A stretch of 57,035 bases of DNA from Ruminococcus sp. (GCA_017543335.1 JAFYGE010000064.1:1-57035); one strand, 5' to 3'; shown: positions 43,757-53,040, numbered from the stretch's first letter. Notes: generated from the letters alone by a model not told the origin. Numbers and translations are program-made.

Positions 43757-46378
43757 TTATTTACAAATTCCGCTTATAATGGGAACTGCGGCACTCAGTC
43801 CAAAGGCTATAAGAAGCTGTTCACGGCTCAGCATGACTGTCTCAAACACGACCTGAAGCTGAGGAAAAGCCACCGCTGCTGCAAGAGCTCCGATCGAAAT
43901 ACCGGCTGCAATAAGCAGCTTAATATTACTCAGAGGATTAATTCTGAACAGAGACTTTGTCTCGGACTTACATTCAAATACGTGTATCAACTGCGACATA
44001 ACAAGAGTAATTAGTGCGGAGGTGCGAGCTGCTTCAATACTTCCGCCGTTATGCATGGTCAGTGCGAATGATGCAAGGGTGCAAAGTCCGATGAATATTC
44101 CTCTGAAAACTATTTTACTCATAAGTCCGCCGGCAAAGAATCCCTCATCAGATTTTCTGGGCGGACGGTTCATTATGTCCTTTTCAGGAGGCTCCATGCC
44201 AAGTGCGATAGCGGGCAGTCCGTCGGTAACCAGATTCACGAGCAGTATCTGCACAGGCAGCAGTACTATCGGCATCCCCATGATTATTCCCAGAAACATT
44301 GTAAGCACCTCGCCTATATTGCACGACAGCAGATAACGTACAAATTTGCGGATATTTGCATAAACGCAGCGTCCCTGCTCGACCGCATTTACAAGTGTAG
44401 CAAGATTGTCGTCGAGAAGTATCACATCGGCTGCCTGCTTTGTGACATCTGTTCCTGTAACTCCCATAGCAACTCCGACATCAGCTTCCTTGATAGCCGG
44501 TGCATCATTTACGCCGTCGCCGGTCATAGTAACTATCTCTCCACGGCGTTTGAAGCTCCTCACTATCCTCAGCTTGTGAACAGGCTCGACTCTCGCAAAG
44601 ACGGTATATTTCCCTATTTCACGGTCAAGTTCTTCATCCGACATTCTGTCCAGCTCTGCACCCGTTACCGCCTTTCCGCCTTTGAGCAGTCCTGCTTTCT
44701 TTGCAACTGCTACTGCCGTATTCTTGTGGTCACCTGTTATCATTACTGTCCTTACCGATGCATTTGCACATTTCCTTATAGCTGTCTTAGCTTCTTCACG
44801 GGGAGGGTCTATCATTCCGGTGAGTCCGAGAAATATCAGGTTTCCACGACGAGGGTCAAAGCTGTCGGAAACGCAGTAAGCCATTGCAAGCACTCTCAAA
44901 GCCTTATCCGACATCTCAACTGTCTTTGCCGCTATTTTCTTCCTGACCGACAATGTAAGCGGCAGTATCTCTCCGGAGCGGCTCATGTACTGTGAACAGC
45001 GTGGGAGTACAGCTTCCTCAGCTCCCTTGAAATATATTCTCTTTTCGCTCCGGCAGGCACAGTGTACCGCCATAAACCGATACTCACTGTCAAAAGGAAG
45101 GTCGTTTATCCTCCGCATATCCTTTTCAAGTTCATTTTTGGTGATACCGGCTTTTGCTGCTGCAACGAGTATAGCTATTTCAGTCGGGTCGCCGGTGACT
45201 TTCCACTCGCCCTTACCGGAAACAGCTCCACGGTCACGGTTTTTTGTGCCGGAGGGAGCTGTTATTGCCGCATCAGAACAAATTGTTCCGCAGGTAAGAA
45301 CTGCGGTCAGCACCTTTTCATTTATCGGATTGACCGCTGTCTCATCTTTACCCTTAGTAACTCTGCCGCTTATCCTGTAGCCCATACCGCTGAAATAATA
45401 CTCTTCATCAGCAGAAACAAGCTCAGTAAGGGTCATTTTGTTTTCGGTTATAGTACCGGTCTTATCTGAACATATCACAGAGGTACATCCTAAAGTCTCA
45501 ACGCTGTGGAGTTTGTTCACAAGTGCTTTCTGTTTCAGCATACGATTGACTGCAAGTGCAAGAGCTATAGTCACAGTAGCCGGAAGTCCCTCCGGAATCG
45601 CAGCGATAGCTATGGTTATACCTGTCATGAGCATGGTGAATATCTCTTCCCCACGGATAACTCCGGCAGCAAAAACTGCCGCACACACTATAAGGCATAT
45701 CACAGCCACTGCCTTTCCAAGCTCCGCAAGCCGCTTTTGCAGGGGAGTAAGCTCTCTTTCTATATCGGACAGCATTTCTGAGATACGTCCCATTTGAGTC
45801 TTCTTTCCTGTAGCTATGACCTTCGCCGTACAAGTCCCCTTTGTAACGGAAGTTCCGCAATAGGCTATATTCTGTTTGTTGAGACTGTTGTCCCTGTCGC
45901 TCGGCTGACCGGCAGTCTTAGCGACTGCCTCGGATTCTCCGGTGAGCATAGATTCGTCCGCATACATTCCTGACGCTTTTATCAATGCACAGTCAGCAGG
46001 TACACGGTCACCTGCTTCAAGCTCGATAATATCCTCACATACGAGCTTTGCCGCATCTATGACCTTTATTTCTCCGTCCCTGTAGCATTTTGCGGTAGGT
46101 GCTGTCATAGAGCGGAGTGCTTCAAGCGTGTGCTCGGTGCGGTACTCCTGAATGAAGCCGAGTATGGCATTCAGCAGCACTATGAGTATTATCGTTACCG
46201 CATCGGATATTTCTCCGAGAAGCACTGATACTCCCGTGGCTATGAGCAGTATCATCACCATAACATCCTTGAATTGTCCTATGAATATCCCTGCTGCACT
46301 CGATTTTCTGCCCTCTTCAAGTACATTTTCACCGTCAGCCTTCAGTCTTTCCGCTGCTTCTTTTTCAGTAAGTCCCAT
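43757..46378 (-). CDS. Calcium-transporting P-type ATPase
   Basis: 873 residues, P2-type pump. TGES actuator motif (SMLTGESEAVAK near 155), IPEGLPATVTIALALAVNRM in helix 4, phosphorylation site CSDKTGTITENKMTL near 305, TGDGVNDAPAIKEADVG near 600 and about ten membrane helices. Calcium ligands of the SERCA type are present: Glu of PEGLP, Asn and Glu of SCNIGEV in helix 5, and Asn, Thr and Asp of NLVTDGLPAIALG in helix 6. It should export Ca2+ from the cytoplasm. The ATG follows GGGAG. It is divergent from the LRR genes. Confidence 0.93.
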   Translation of the reverse strand: MGLTEKEAAERLKADGENVLEEGRKSSAAGIFIGQFKDVMVMILLIATGVSVLLGEISDAVTIILIVLLNAILGFIQEYRTEHTLEALRSMTAPTAKCYRDGEIKVIDAAKLVCEDIIELEAGDRVPADCALIKASGMYADESMLTGESEAVAKTAGQPSDRDNSLNKQNIAYCGTSVTKGTCTAKVIATGKKTQMGRISEMLSDIERELTPLQKRLAELGKAVAVICLIVCAAVFAAGVIRGEEIFTMLMTGITIAIAAIPEGLPATVTIALALAVNRMLKQKALVNKLHSVETLGCTSVICSDKTGTITENKMTLTELVSADEEYYFSGMGYRISGRVTKGKDETAVNPINEKVLTAVLTCGTICSDAAITAPSGTKNRDRGAVSGKGEWKVTGDPTEIAILVAAAKAGITKNELEKDMRRINDLPFDSEYRFMAVHCACRSEKRIYFKGAEEAVLPRCSQYMSRSGEILPLTLSVRKKIAAKTVEMSDKALRVLAMAYCVSDSFDPRRGNLIFLGLTGMIDPPREEAKTAIRKCANASVRTVMITGDHKNTAVAVAKKAGLLKGGKAVTGAELDRMSDEELDREIGKYTVFARVEPVHKLRIVRSFKRRGEIVTMTGDGVNDAPAIKEADVGVAMGVTGTDVTKQAADVILLDDNLATLVNAVEQGRCVYANIRKFVRYLLSCNIGEVLTMFLGIIMGMPIVLLPVQILLVNLVTDGLPAIALGMEPPEKDIMNRPPRKSDEGFFAGGLMSKIVFRGIFIGLCTLASFALTMHNGGSIEAARTSALITLVMSQLIHVFECKSETKSLFRINPLSNIKLLIAAGISIGALAAAVAFPQLQVVFETVMLSREQLLIAFGLSAAVPIISGICK

Positions 46379-46485
46379 AAATTCAGCTCCCTAAACGTAG
46401 ATTTGTCCATAAATCATATGCTTGATGCGGACAGGATATGACCTGAAAACTTTGTATAAGAAATACGAAAAGTGAGTGAAATCCG

Positions 46486-46514
46486 TTGCAATATCCATGC
46501 TCTTATGATATAAT
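46486..46514 (+). promoter_or_regulatory. Promoter of the LRR gene pair
   Basis: TTGCAA (46486-46491), 17 nt, TATAAT (46509-46514) on the plus strand. It leaves a structured leader of about 250 nt. Confidence 0.65.
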
Positions 46515-46554
46515 GTATAAAGCGTATTGTTGTTTATTAGTCCGGCAAAAAAAT

Positions 46555-46733
46555 TTACGTCGGTCAAGCCGAGGAAAGGAATGCGGACGGTCCGTACAGC
46601 GTAGCTTTGCTCGCTGCACTATTTCTTAGGGAAGGCTCTGCCTTCCCTCGTACACCTTTCCGCCAAAGGGTTGTGAACCCTTTGGAATCCCTTTTTCGCC
46701 GACTTCGTCGTTTTATAGATATTTAATTGTCGT
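46555..46733. repeat. Multi-hairpin intergenic repeat in the LRR gene leader
   Basis: This part of the 394-bp intergenic stretch holds the 20-bp motif (46555-46574, copy 2), a hairpin AGGGAAGGC/GCCTTCCCT (46628-46648), a hairpin CCAAAGGGTT/AACCCTTTGG (46663-46685) followed by AATCCCTTTTTC, the 18-bp GCCGACTTCGTCGTTTTA (46698-46715) and an AT-rich tail shared with 15690-15714. As RNA it would be a strongly folded leader; the second hairpin could terminate transcription in part. Confidence 0.65.
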
Positions 46734-46772
46734 ATTAATAAAGCATGAAAAAATACAGAGAGGGTTAGAAAA

Positions 46773-49016
46773 ATGTTAAATAAAAATAAAGCTGCTGCAT
46801 TTCTCATGAGCCTGCTCATTTGTGCATCAGCTTCTATACCGCTTTATTCCTTTGCTGATAACGAAACTTCAACATCTGCTGCTGCGGAAGCTGCTGAGGA
46901 AGCTGATGAGGATATCGCCGCAGAGGAAGAAAACTTTATAGAATCCGGAGATTTCTCATACAGCCTTACAGAAGAAGACACCGTTTGTTTGCAGCATTGC
47001 AGGATAGTCGGAAGTGAAGCTGTCATTCCCGATACTATAGACGGAAAAAAAGTAACGGAATTAGGTCCGTGGGTATTCGGAAACGACGGAAAATCAACAT
47101 ATTCAAAAATAGCTCTGCCGGCTTCTCTTGAGTACATATCCTCAAATAATCCATTCAAGGTTTGTATGCAGCTTAAAGAGATAACCATTGATGCTAAAAG
47201 CGAGAACTTTGCTGCTGCTGACGGAGTGCTCTATTCCAAAGACATGACAAAGCTCATTTGCTATCCTTCAAGAAAAGAGGGTACAAGCTTCAAGATACCT
47301 GATACAGTATCTCAGCTCGGAAAAGCAAGTATCTATTCAACTGCTCTAAGCGAAATAACTTTCCCTGAAAAACTCAGGATACTTGACGATTTCGCTGTAG
47401 GAAGCAATGAAGCACTGAAAGTCGCTGACCTAAGCAAAACAGAAGTAAGTGAAGTCGGTGATTACGGCTTTGCAGGATGCACTTCACTTGAAAAAGTACT
47501 GCTGCCGGAAAACCTCTATTCTATCGGCGGTGCTGCTTTTTACGGCTGCAAGAAGCTCGAAGAGATAGAGCTGCCTGATAAGCTCGGTATGATCGGACAG
47601 TATGCTTTCATGGATACCGGTCTTACTAAGATACTCGTACCGGATTCAGTTGATACTATCGGCTATTGTGCTCTGGGTTACCAGTCTTCAGTTAGCGGTG
47701 AGGAAGTTCCTGTAAACGGATTTATAATACTCGGTTCATACGGCTCTGCCGCTCAGACATATGCCAAAGATAAAGACTCTGAATACGGATATGCCAACGA
47801 TTTCGACTTCCGCTCTCCTGAGGAAAACGAGGATATACAGGAGATCGAAAACCTCGATATAAACAATCTCGGCGACTATGACTACGCTGTTGAAAACGGT
47901 GAAGCGTATATCATCAACTGCAATTCATTCGATGACGTTATAGAAGTGCCGGCTGATATAACAGGTATACCGGTAACAAAAATATATACTGTTGCTTTCA
48001 GCAATACTTCCGCTTCAAAAATAATCATACCTGAAAATGTAAAATTAATAAAGAAAATGGCTTTCCAGAACTGCACATACCTCAAAGAAGTTGTTCTGCC
48101 GCAGAGCCTTGAAACTATTGAGGACAACGTATTTGAAGGCTGCTATGCACTCGAAAAAGCTGACCTCGGCGGTGCAAAAACCATAGGTACAAACGTATTC
48201 AGCGGATGTCAGTCTCTCAAAGAAGTGACTTTCTCAGGCGACTGCACTTCCTTCGGAAACGAAAATGAACATCCTTTTATACAGTGTCCGGCTCTTGAAT
48301 CAATAAGCGTTTCTTCCGGTGATGGAGCGTATACGTCCAAAAACGGAGTTCTCTACGACCACGATATGACTAAACTCAAAGCATATCCGTCAGCAAGAGA
48401 CGAAAAGAACTTCGATGTTCCTCAGTCCGTCAAAGAGATAGGGGACTACGCTTTCTATAACGCAAGCATTATTGAAGAAGTTGACCTTTCTCATGTCGAG
48501 AAAATAGGTGTCGCTTCTTTCGGAGGCTGTAAGAAGCTTAAAAAAGCTAAGCTTTCAAAAGACCTTAAAACAGTAGGAAATGACGCTTTCTTCGACTGCA
48601 AAGAGCTTGAAAGTCTTCGTTTCTATGATTCTCTTGAATCTATGGGAGAATTCGCCTGCGGATTCTACTACGACGAGGAAGCTGACCCGAATGACGAAAA
48701 TGCAAAAGTCGAAAAACTTGTATCAGGCTTCAAAATATATGCCGATAAGGATACCTGTGCTTACAAATATGCAAAGGACAACGATATTGAAGTTATCACG
48801 GATACAGCAGATGTATTCGGACTTAATATCGATAAGCGTCTGCTCGGTATAGGAGGCGGCGTAATAGGTGCAGGTCTGCTTGCCGGAATACTCAGTATCT
48901 TCTTTAAAAAGAAAAAAGCTAAAAAAGCCGCTAAGGAACACTCTGAAATGATAAAGAAGGCTGCTGAGGCAAGAAAAGCTAAGTCCGAGGGAAAGGATGA
49001 AGAGGATGAGAAATAA
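46773..49016 (+). CDS. BspA-like leucine-rich repeat protein, membrane-anchored
   Basis: 747 residues: signal peptide (about 1-29), an acidic Ala/Glu linker, then two blocks of LRR_5 (BspA/TpLRR) units with the pattern of I..YAF..C..L..I.LP, for example EVGDYGFAGCTSLEKVLLP and IGGAAFYGCKKLEEIELP. A C-terminal membrane helix (about 690-710, GGGVIGAGLLAGILSIFF) is followed by a Lys-rich inner tail, so it is exposed on the outer face. BspA-type proteins mediate adhesion or protein binding at surfaces. The ATG follows GAGGG. The next gene overlaps by 20 bp and encodes a similar protein. Confidence 0.9.
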   Translation: MLNKNKAAAFLMSLLICASASIPLYSFADNETSTSAAAEAAEEADEDIAAEEENFIESGDFSYSLTEEDTVCLQHCRIVGSEAVIPDTIDGKKVTELGPWVFGNDGKSTYSKIALPASLEYISSNNPFKVCMQLKEITIDAKSENFAAADGVLYSKDMTKLICYPSRKEGTSFKIPDTVSQLGKASIYSTALSEITFPEKLRILDDFAVGSNEALKVADLSKTEVSEVGDYGFAGCTSLEKVLLPENLYSIGGAAFYGCKKLEEIELPDKLGMIGQYAFMDTGLTKILVPDSVDTIGYCALGYQSSVSGEEVPVNGFIILGSYGSAAQTYAKDKDSEYGYANDFDFRSPEENEDIQEIENLDINNLGDYDYAVENGEAYIINCNSFDDVIEVPADITGIPVTKIYTVAFSNTSASKIIIPENVKLIKKMAFQNCTYLKEVVLPQSLETIEDNVFEGCYALEKADLGGAKTIGTNVFSGCQSLKEVTFSGDCTSFGNENEHPFIQCPALESISVSSGDGAYTSKNGVLYDHDMTKLKAYPSARDEKNFDVPQSVKEIGDYAFYNASIIEEVDLSHVEKIGVASFGGCKKLKKAKLSKDLKTVGNDAFFDCKELESLRFYDSLESMGEFACGFYYDEEADPNDENAKVEKLVSGFKIYADKDTCAYKYAKDNDIEVITDTADVFGLNIDKRLLGIGGGVIGAGLLAGILSIFFKKKKAKKAAKEHSEMIKKAAEARKAKSEGKDEEDEK

Positions 49017-50385
49017 ATTAAAGAAACTGACTGCTGCTGCCGTTACCGCAATGATGTCTTTTTCATTAAGCTCTATCTTTCCCATGACTTCATATGCTGC
49101 TTCAACTCAGGCAAAGGATATCCTACAGGACGGCTCTTTCATATATGAAAATGTAGACGGCGGATACGCTATAAGAAAATGCACCGCTTCTATCATTAAA
49201 AAAATACCGGATGTACTTGACGGTGTTCCTGTAGTTGAAATAGGCGAAAGTGCTTTCTTCAACTGTGAGGGACTTAGTGAACTTACTATCCCGAAAACTG
49301 TTAAGAAAATAGGTAACGGTGCTTTCAGCTATTGTACATCTCTGAAAAAAGTAACTATAGAATCAAGACTTACAGAGATACCGGATGAAGCATTCTATTG
49401 CTGTCCTGCTCTTACATCCGTTACTCTTCCGGATACCATAACTTCTATCGGAGATTCTGCTTTTGCTCAGTGTTACAGCCTTTCCGAAATGGCTATACCA
49501 GATTCTCTTCAGGATATGGGAGATTCTGTATTTACCTGCACTCCTATAAAGAATTTCGATACAGAGGGATGTGCAAACTTTGTATATGAAGACAAGATTC
49601 TTACAAATAAGGAAAAAACAGCTATTTATAAGGCTTCAATAGACTACTCCGGAGAGCTTCGTGTAGACGAAAAAGTAACTTCTATAAGCGGCGGAGCTTT
49701 CTCTCAGTGCCAGAATATAACAGAAGCATATATCTCAGGAAATGTCACCGAGATAAAAGACAGTGCTTTCAGAGAATGTATCGGTATCAAAAAACTCGAT
49801 CTTGCTGAGGGTATTGCTACAATAGGTGCAGGAGCTTTTTCGTATAATGAATCCCTCGAAATGCTCGAACTACCGACAACTATCGTATCTGTCGGAGATC
49901 AGGCTTTCATAGGCTGTGTGTCGCTTAACAAGCTCATTCTACAGAACGGATTGAAAACTATCGGTGAGGACTCATTCTACGGATGTGAAAAGCTGTCTCA
50001 GGTAAGCGTCCCGAAAAGTGTTACCGAAATAGGTGATAAGGCTTTCGGATATACTGTCAACGATAAAAGCGAGGACGTAAAGGTAAGCGATTTCAAAATG
50101 ACTGTTTCATCCGGAACTGCCGGCGAAAAATACGCTAAAAGCAATGATATAAGCTACAATGCATCTGATAAGGATATAAAGCATATCGCCTTCATAGTAG
50201 TTGCTGTAGCACTCATTATCACGGTAATAGTATTTGCAATAGTACTTATGGCAAGAGGTAAAAAAGGAGCTTCATCTGCTGCGAAAAAAGCTATGAAAGA
50301 AGCTAAAGAAAAAGAAGAGGAAGCCAACTATAAAAAAATTATAGATGACGAACCTGAAAACGATAATAAAAAATCCGAGAAATAA
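48997..50385 (+). CDS. BspA-like leucine-rich repeat protein, membrane-anchored
   Basis: 462 residues: signal peptide (about 1-35, ending SYAAS), about 12 LRR_5 units (VKKIGNGAFSYCTSLKKVTI, ITSIGDSAFAQCYSLSEMAI), a membrane helix near 395-418 and a Lys/Glu-rich cytoplasmic tail. It is a shorter relative of the protein encoded just before, with which it shares architecture, so the pair probably arose by duplication and may bind the same or each other's ligands. The start may be 48997 or the ATG three codons on (49006); GGGAAAGG precedes both. Terminator follows. Confidence 0.9.
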   Translation: MKRMRNKLKKLTAAAVTAMMSFSLSSIFPMTSYAASTQAKDILQDGSFIYENVDGGYAIRKCTASIIKKIPDVLDGVPVVEIGESAFFNCEGLSELTIPKTVKKIGNGAFSYCTSLKKVTIESRLTEIPDEAFYCCPALTSVTLPDTITSIGDSAFAQCYSLSEMAIPDSLQDMGDSVFTCTPIKNFDTEGCANFVYEDKILTNKEKTAIYKASIDYSGELRVDEKVTSISGGAFSQCQNITEAYISGNVTEIKDSAFRECIGIKKLDLAEGIATIGAGAFSYNESLEMLELPTTIVSVGDQAFIGCVSLNKLILQNGLKTIGEDSFYGCEKLSQVSVPKSVTEIGDKAFGYTVNDKSEDVKVSDFKMTVSSGTAGEKYAKSNDISYNASDKDIKHIAFIVVAVALIITVIVFAIVLMARGKKGASSAAKKAMKEAKEKEEEANYKKIIDDEPENDNKKSEK

Positions 50386-50389
50386 AAAA

Positions 50390-50422
50390 TGCCGTTATCG
50401 GAGATTTTTTCCGATAACGGCA
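50390..50422 (+). terminator. Terminator of the LRR gene pair
   Basis: Stem TGCCGTTATCGGA/TCCGATAACGGCA (50390-50402, 50410-50422) with A/T-rich tail AAATTTTA, 4 nt after the stop. Confidence 0.85.
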
Positions 50423-50484
50423 AAATTTTAGCAATTTCTTAACTAATTATATACAAAATATATATTGGGATAAAAAATAAATAT

Positions 50485-50513
50485 TTGATATTTTTCTTGC
50501 ATGGTGATATAAT
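50485..50513 (+). promoter_or_regulatory. Orphan promoter facing a terminator
   Basis: TTGATA (50485-50490), 17 nt, TATAAT (50508-50513) on the plus strand, with no gene on that strand downstream. The region is very AT-rich, so chance is possible. Confidence 0.5.
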
Positions 50514-50519
50514 ATAATC

Positions 50520-50592
50520 AAGCCAATAAGAACAAGAAATTTTCTATCCATCCTTAAAAAGAGTGAGAGACTTCAAAGTTTCTCATTCTTTT
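50520..50592 (+). ncRNA. Candidate small RNA of about 70 nt
   Basis: From the predicted start near 50520 to a terminator hairpin (arms about 50558-50568 and 50581-50590, AAAGAGTGAGA core) followed by seven T. No reading frame of note. The terminator also serves the convergent LysR gene on the minus strand (AGTCTCTCACTCTTTTT), which weakens the case for a separate RNA. Confidence 0.35.
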
Positions 50593-50593
50593 T

Positions 50594-51541
50594 TTATTTC
50601 TCAACACTTGGTGTTGACATCAGAGACTCTGCTGATTTAGTGATATACTCGATGCTTCTCTTTATAAGCGGATTATTCTCGCTCTTCTTTCTATATATGA
50701 TTATATCACGGTTAAAACAAGTTGCAAAAGAACACGGACGAACTGTGAGTTTGCCTGCGGCTATACCAGGCTGGTGCAGCGGACCTACCCAGAAAAATGC
50801 ATTCTTTACCATATTGAGCATACTCATCTGAGTCCCTCTGTCACATACAAATATCTTTTTGCCTTCCTTGATCGTATCGTATTCCGGATTGATAGTTGCT
50901 TTACGCATAATATCATCTTCAAGATCCTTGTTGATTATCTCAGGATAATCTTTGAGAAGCTCATATGGGATCGTGTCATACTTAGCAAGCGGATGATCTG
51001 AAGAAAGTATGATATTCATACGGTATTCAAGAATCGTTTTGCTGCAAAGCTTCTTTGATTCAAGACGCTCCTGAAGTATATCGAGCTGAAGTGTAGGTAT
51101 ACGAAGAACTCCTACATCGGCTACACCGTTGCATATATCTTCAATAACTCGGTTTGTAGATGACTCCATTATAGATACGCTGAAATTCTGTTCGGTAGTT
51201 TCAAGCTCGTTTATCATTCTTCCCATAGCAGCAGCTACATAAGGAGACTTAGTAGCAGAAATGCTTATCTGAGATACATCTGATTCCTTGCGAGAATACA
51301 TTGCTTCAAGACTATGGAACTCTTCAACGATATTCTTGGCACGGTCGATAAATTCTTCTCCTTCAGGAGTAGTTATCATACCGCTCTGTGTACGCTGGAA
51401 TATCTGTATGCCGAGACTTTCCTCAAGCTCTTTGAGTGCGATACTGATATTAGGCTGAGCCTGATAGAGCTTCTTAGCAGCCTTGGTGATACTTCCTTCC
51501 TGTGCGATAGCCAGAACATATTCAAGATGCTGTATTTTCAT
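50594..51541 (-). CDS. LysR-family transcriptional regulator
   Basis: 315 residues: N-terminal winged helix (LEYVLAIAQEGSITKAAKKL, AQPNISIALKELEESLG, FQRTQSGM) and a substrate-binding-like effector domain from about 92 (ISISATKSPYVAAAMGRMI). LysR proteins usually activate a neighbouring divergent gene in response to a small molecule. Here the next gene upstream (rnhA) is on the same strand and 175 bp away with its own terminator, so the target is not obvious; it may be elsewhere or be the gene itself. The ATG follows AAGGAGG. Confidence 0.92.
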   Translation of the reverse strand: MKIQHLEYVLAIAQEGSITKAAKKLYQAQPNISIALKELEESLGIQIFQRTQSGMITTPEGEEFIDRAKNIVEEFHSLEAMYSRKESDVSQISISATKSPYVAAAMGRMINELETTEQNFSVSIMESSTNRVIEDICNGVADVGVLRIPTLQLDILQERLESKKLCSKTILEYRMNIILSSDHPLAKYDTIPYELLKDYPEIINKDLEDDIMRKATINPEYDTIKEGKKIFVCDRGTQMSMLNMVKNAFFWVGPLHQPGIAAGKLTVRPCSFATCFNRDIIIYRKKSENNPLIKRSIEYITKSAESLMSTPSVEK

Positions 51542-51574
51542 TGGATTTCACCTCCTTATATAATTATCCTATAT

Positions 51575-51603
51575 ATTATAACACGATTTTAAATCAATTT
51601 CAA
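51575..51603 (-). promoter_or_regulatory. Promoter of the LysR-type gene
   Basis: TTGAAA (51598-51603), 17 nt, TATAAT (51575-51580) on the minus strand. Confidence 0.65.
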
Positions 51604-51669
51604 GTGTTAATATAAATTTCAAAAATATTACACAATTTATTAACATTTAAGCTGCATTAAAGTATCAAT

Positions 51670-51708
51670 AAAGTCCTGAAGCTGTTTTTCTGACAGTTTC
51701 AGGACTTT
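51670..51708 (-). terminator. Terminator of rnhA
   Basis: Stem AAGTCCTGAA.CTG / CAG.TTCAGGACTT (arms 51670-51684 and 51694-51708, one mismatch) with T/A runs on both sides; works for the minus strand after rnhA. Confidence 0.85.
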
Positions 51709-51716
51709 TTTCATTA

Positions 51717-52160
51717 TTATTTTAAGGAATAAAGGTCACGCTGTTCAACAGCAAGTCTGTCGCAGCGTTCATTTTCGGGATGTCCTGCGTGACCCTTGAC
51801 CCACTTAAATGTAACTTTGTGTTTTTCGAGCAAAGGCAATAGCTGTTCCCACAAATCAACGTTCAAAGCTGGTTTTTTATCAGACTTTATCCAGTTATTT
51901 TTCTTCCAGTTGTACACCCAGCCTTTGGTGATACTATCAACAACGTATTTGCTGTCGGTAGTCAAAGTGACCTGACATGGTTCTTTCAGAGCAGCAAGTC
52001 CGGTTATAACTCCAAGCAGCTCCATGCGGTTATTGGTAGTACTGCTGTCGCCGCCTGAGAGCTCTTTTTCTTTTGTTCCATACCTCAGCACAACTCCGTA
52101 TCCTCCCGGACCGGGATTTCCGCTGCAAGCACCGTCTGTAAATATCTCAACAAATTTTAT
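51717..52160 (-). CDS. rnhA: Ribonuclease HI, apparent AUA start
   Basis: 147 residues. Removes RNA from RNA-DNA hybrids such as R-loops and primers. Catalytic residues are all present: Asp in [16 protein letters not shown], Glu in NNRMELLGV, Asp in LTTDSKYVV and Asp in NERCDRLAV. The family usually begins M-K-x-V-E-I-F; here this codon is ATA (52160). A full ribosome binding site AAAGGAGG (52169-52176) stands exactly 8 nt before it. The only standard in-frame starts are two GTGs at 52185-52190, upstream of that site, without a site of their own, and inside the end of the preceding gene. Start codon identity needs experiment; the enzyme call is firm. Confidence 0.93.
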   Translation of the reverse strand: MKFVEIFTDGACSGNPGPGGYGVVLRYGTKEKELSGGDSSTTNNRMELLGVITGLAALKEPCQVTLTTDSKYVVDSITKGWVYNWKKNNWIKSDKKPALNVDLWEQLLPLLEKHKVTFKWVKGHAGHPENERCDRLAVEQRDLYSLK

Positions 52161-52168
52161 GATGTCCG

Positions 52169-52176
52169 CCTCCTTT
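52169..52176 (-). promoter_or_regulatory. Ribosome binding site that decides the rnhA start
   Basis: AAAGGAGG on the minus strand, 8 nt before an ATA codon (52158-52160) and 5 nt before ATC (52161-52163). No ATG, GTG or TTG in frame lies within 20 nt downstream. Confidence 0.75.
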
Positions 52177-52183
52177 GAATTTA

Positions 52184-52924
52184 TCACCACATAAAGTCAA
52201 CATCCGGAGCTTTTACCATTTTTATCTCAGGCTCGTCTGCTGACTTTTCATTTTTCTCCAGAGCTTTGGAAAGCTCCTCTATCTCCACAAGCTCGTGAAA
52301 ATAGTCATTTATCGGTATAAGAGTTCTGAACACATCTGAAATATGCTCAGATAGCTTATGGCTTGAAAGCTCACTCATATCCGACACCGTAGTATACACG
52401 CTAAGTCCCTTTTTAAGGAAAAAACGCTCAGCCTCCGGGACTGTACACTTCTTTTTTCGCTTGTACTCAACTCCGCCGATAGTGTAGCCGTACTTATTCT
52501 CATATTCATCTATCATACTTAGAAAATCCGCAGCATTCTCGGTAAGGTCGCTTCTGAAACGCTCCATAACAGCGGCTTCCGGCTGAGCTATCCTGAATCC
52601 GAACTCTGCACCCTCCGGAGAAAGCTCAAAGTATAACGTGGGAGTTCTGTTCCAATAATAAGCATCATACCTGACGTATATCCACATAACGTCACGGTAA
52701 TGCAGATACGGCGGAAAATGCTCGTCACGATATATCCTGCCGACCTTTTTCATCATTCCCTCTGTCTCTGAAAACGGAGCAAAGAGCTCATCTCCGAGAG
52801 CTTTCATCGGCTCATAAATTTTTTCAACATATATCTGTTTACGTGGTTCAAACCACTCCTTGTTGTTATTAAGCCTTATACCGAGAAGAAATTCCAGTGC
52901 TTCTCTCGAAAAACCTTCAAACAT
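52184..52924 (-). CDS. DUF2461 family protein
   Basis: 246 residues, soluble. [21 protein letters not shown] near 9-28 and the [10 protein letters not shown] and [11 protein letters not shown] segments match DUF2461, a family of unknown function with a rather uniform size of 215-230 residues; this one has an extra acidic/Lys tail of about 25 residues. It is the first gene of a two-gene unit with rnhA. The ATG follows GGAGG. The promoter is at 52954-52982. Confidence 0.88.
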   Translation of the reverse strand: MFEGFSREALEFLLGIRLNNNKEWFEPRKQIYVEKIYEPMKALGDELFAPFSETEGMMKKVGRIYRDEHFPPYLHYRDVMWIYVRYDAYYWNRTPTLYFELSPEGAEFGFRIAQPEAAVMERFRSDLTENAADFLSMIDEYENKYGYTIGGVEYKRKKKCTVPEAERFFLKKGLSVYTTVSDMSELSSHKLSEHISDVFRTLIPINDYFHELVEIEELSKALEKNEKSADEPEIKMVKAPDVDFMW

Positions 52925-52953
52925 AGATCAGCCTCCGTTCGATTACTTCTCCT

Positions 52954-52982
52954 ATTATATCACAGGTTGACGTTATATTCAA
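52954..52982 (-). promoter_or_regulatory. Promoter of DUF2461-rnhA
   Basis: TTGAAT (52977-52982), 17 nt, TATAAT (52954-52959) on the minus strand, divergent from the DnaA-box region. Confidence 0.7.
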
Positions 52983-53040
52983 GAAGAAACAAGATTTAAC
53001 TAAATATTAACAGCAATATCGTCCTGTTTTTTTGTAATTC

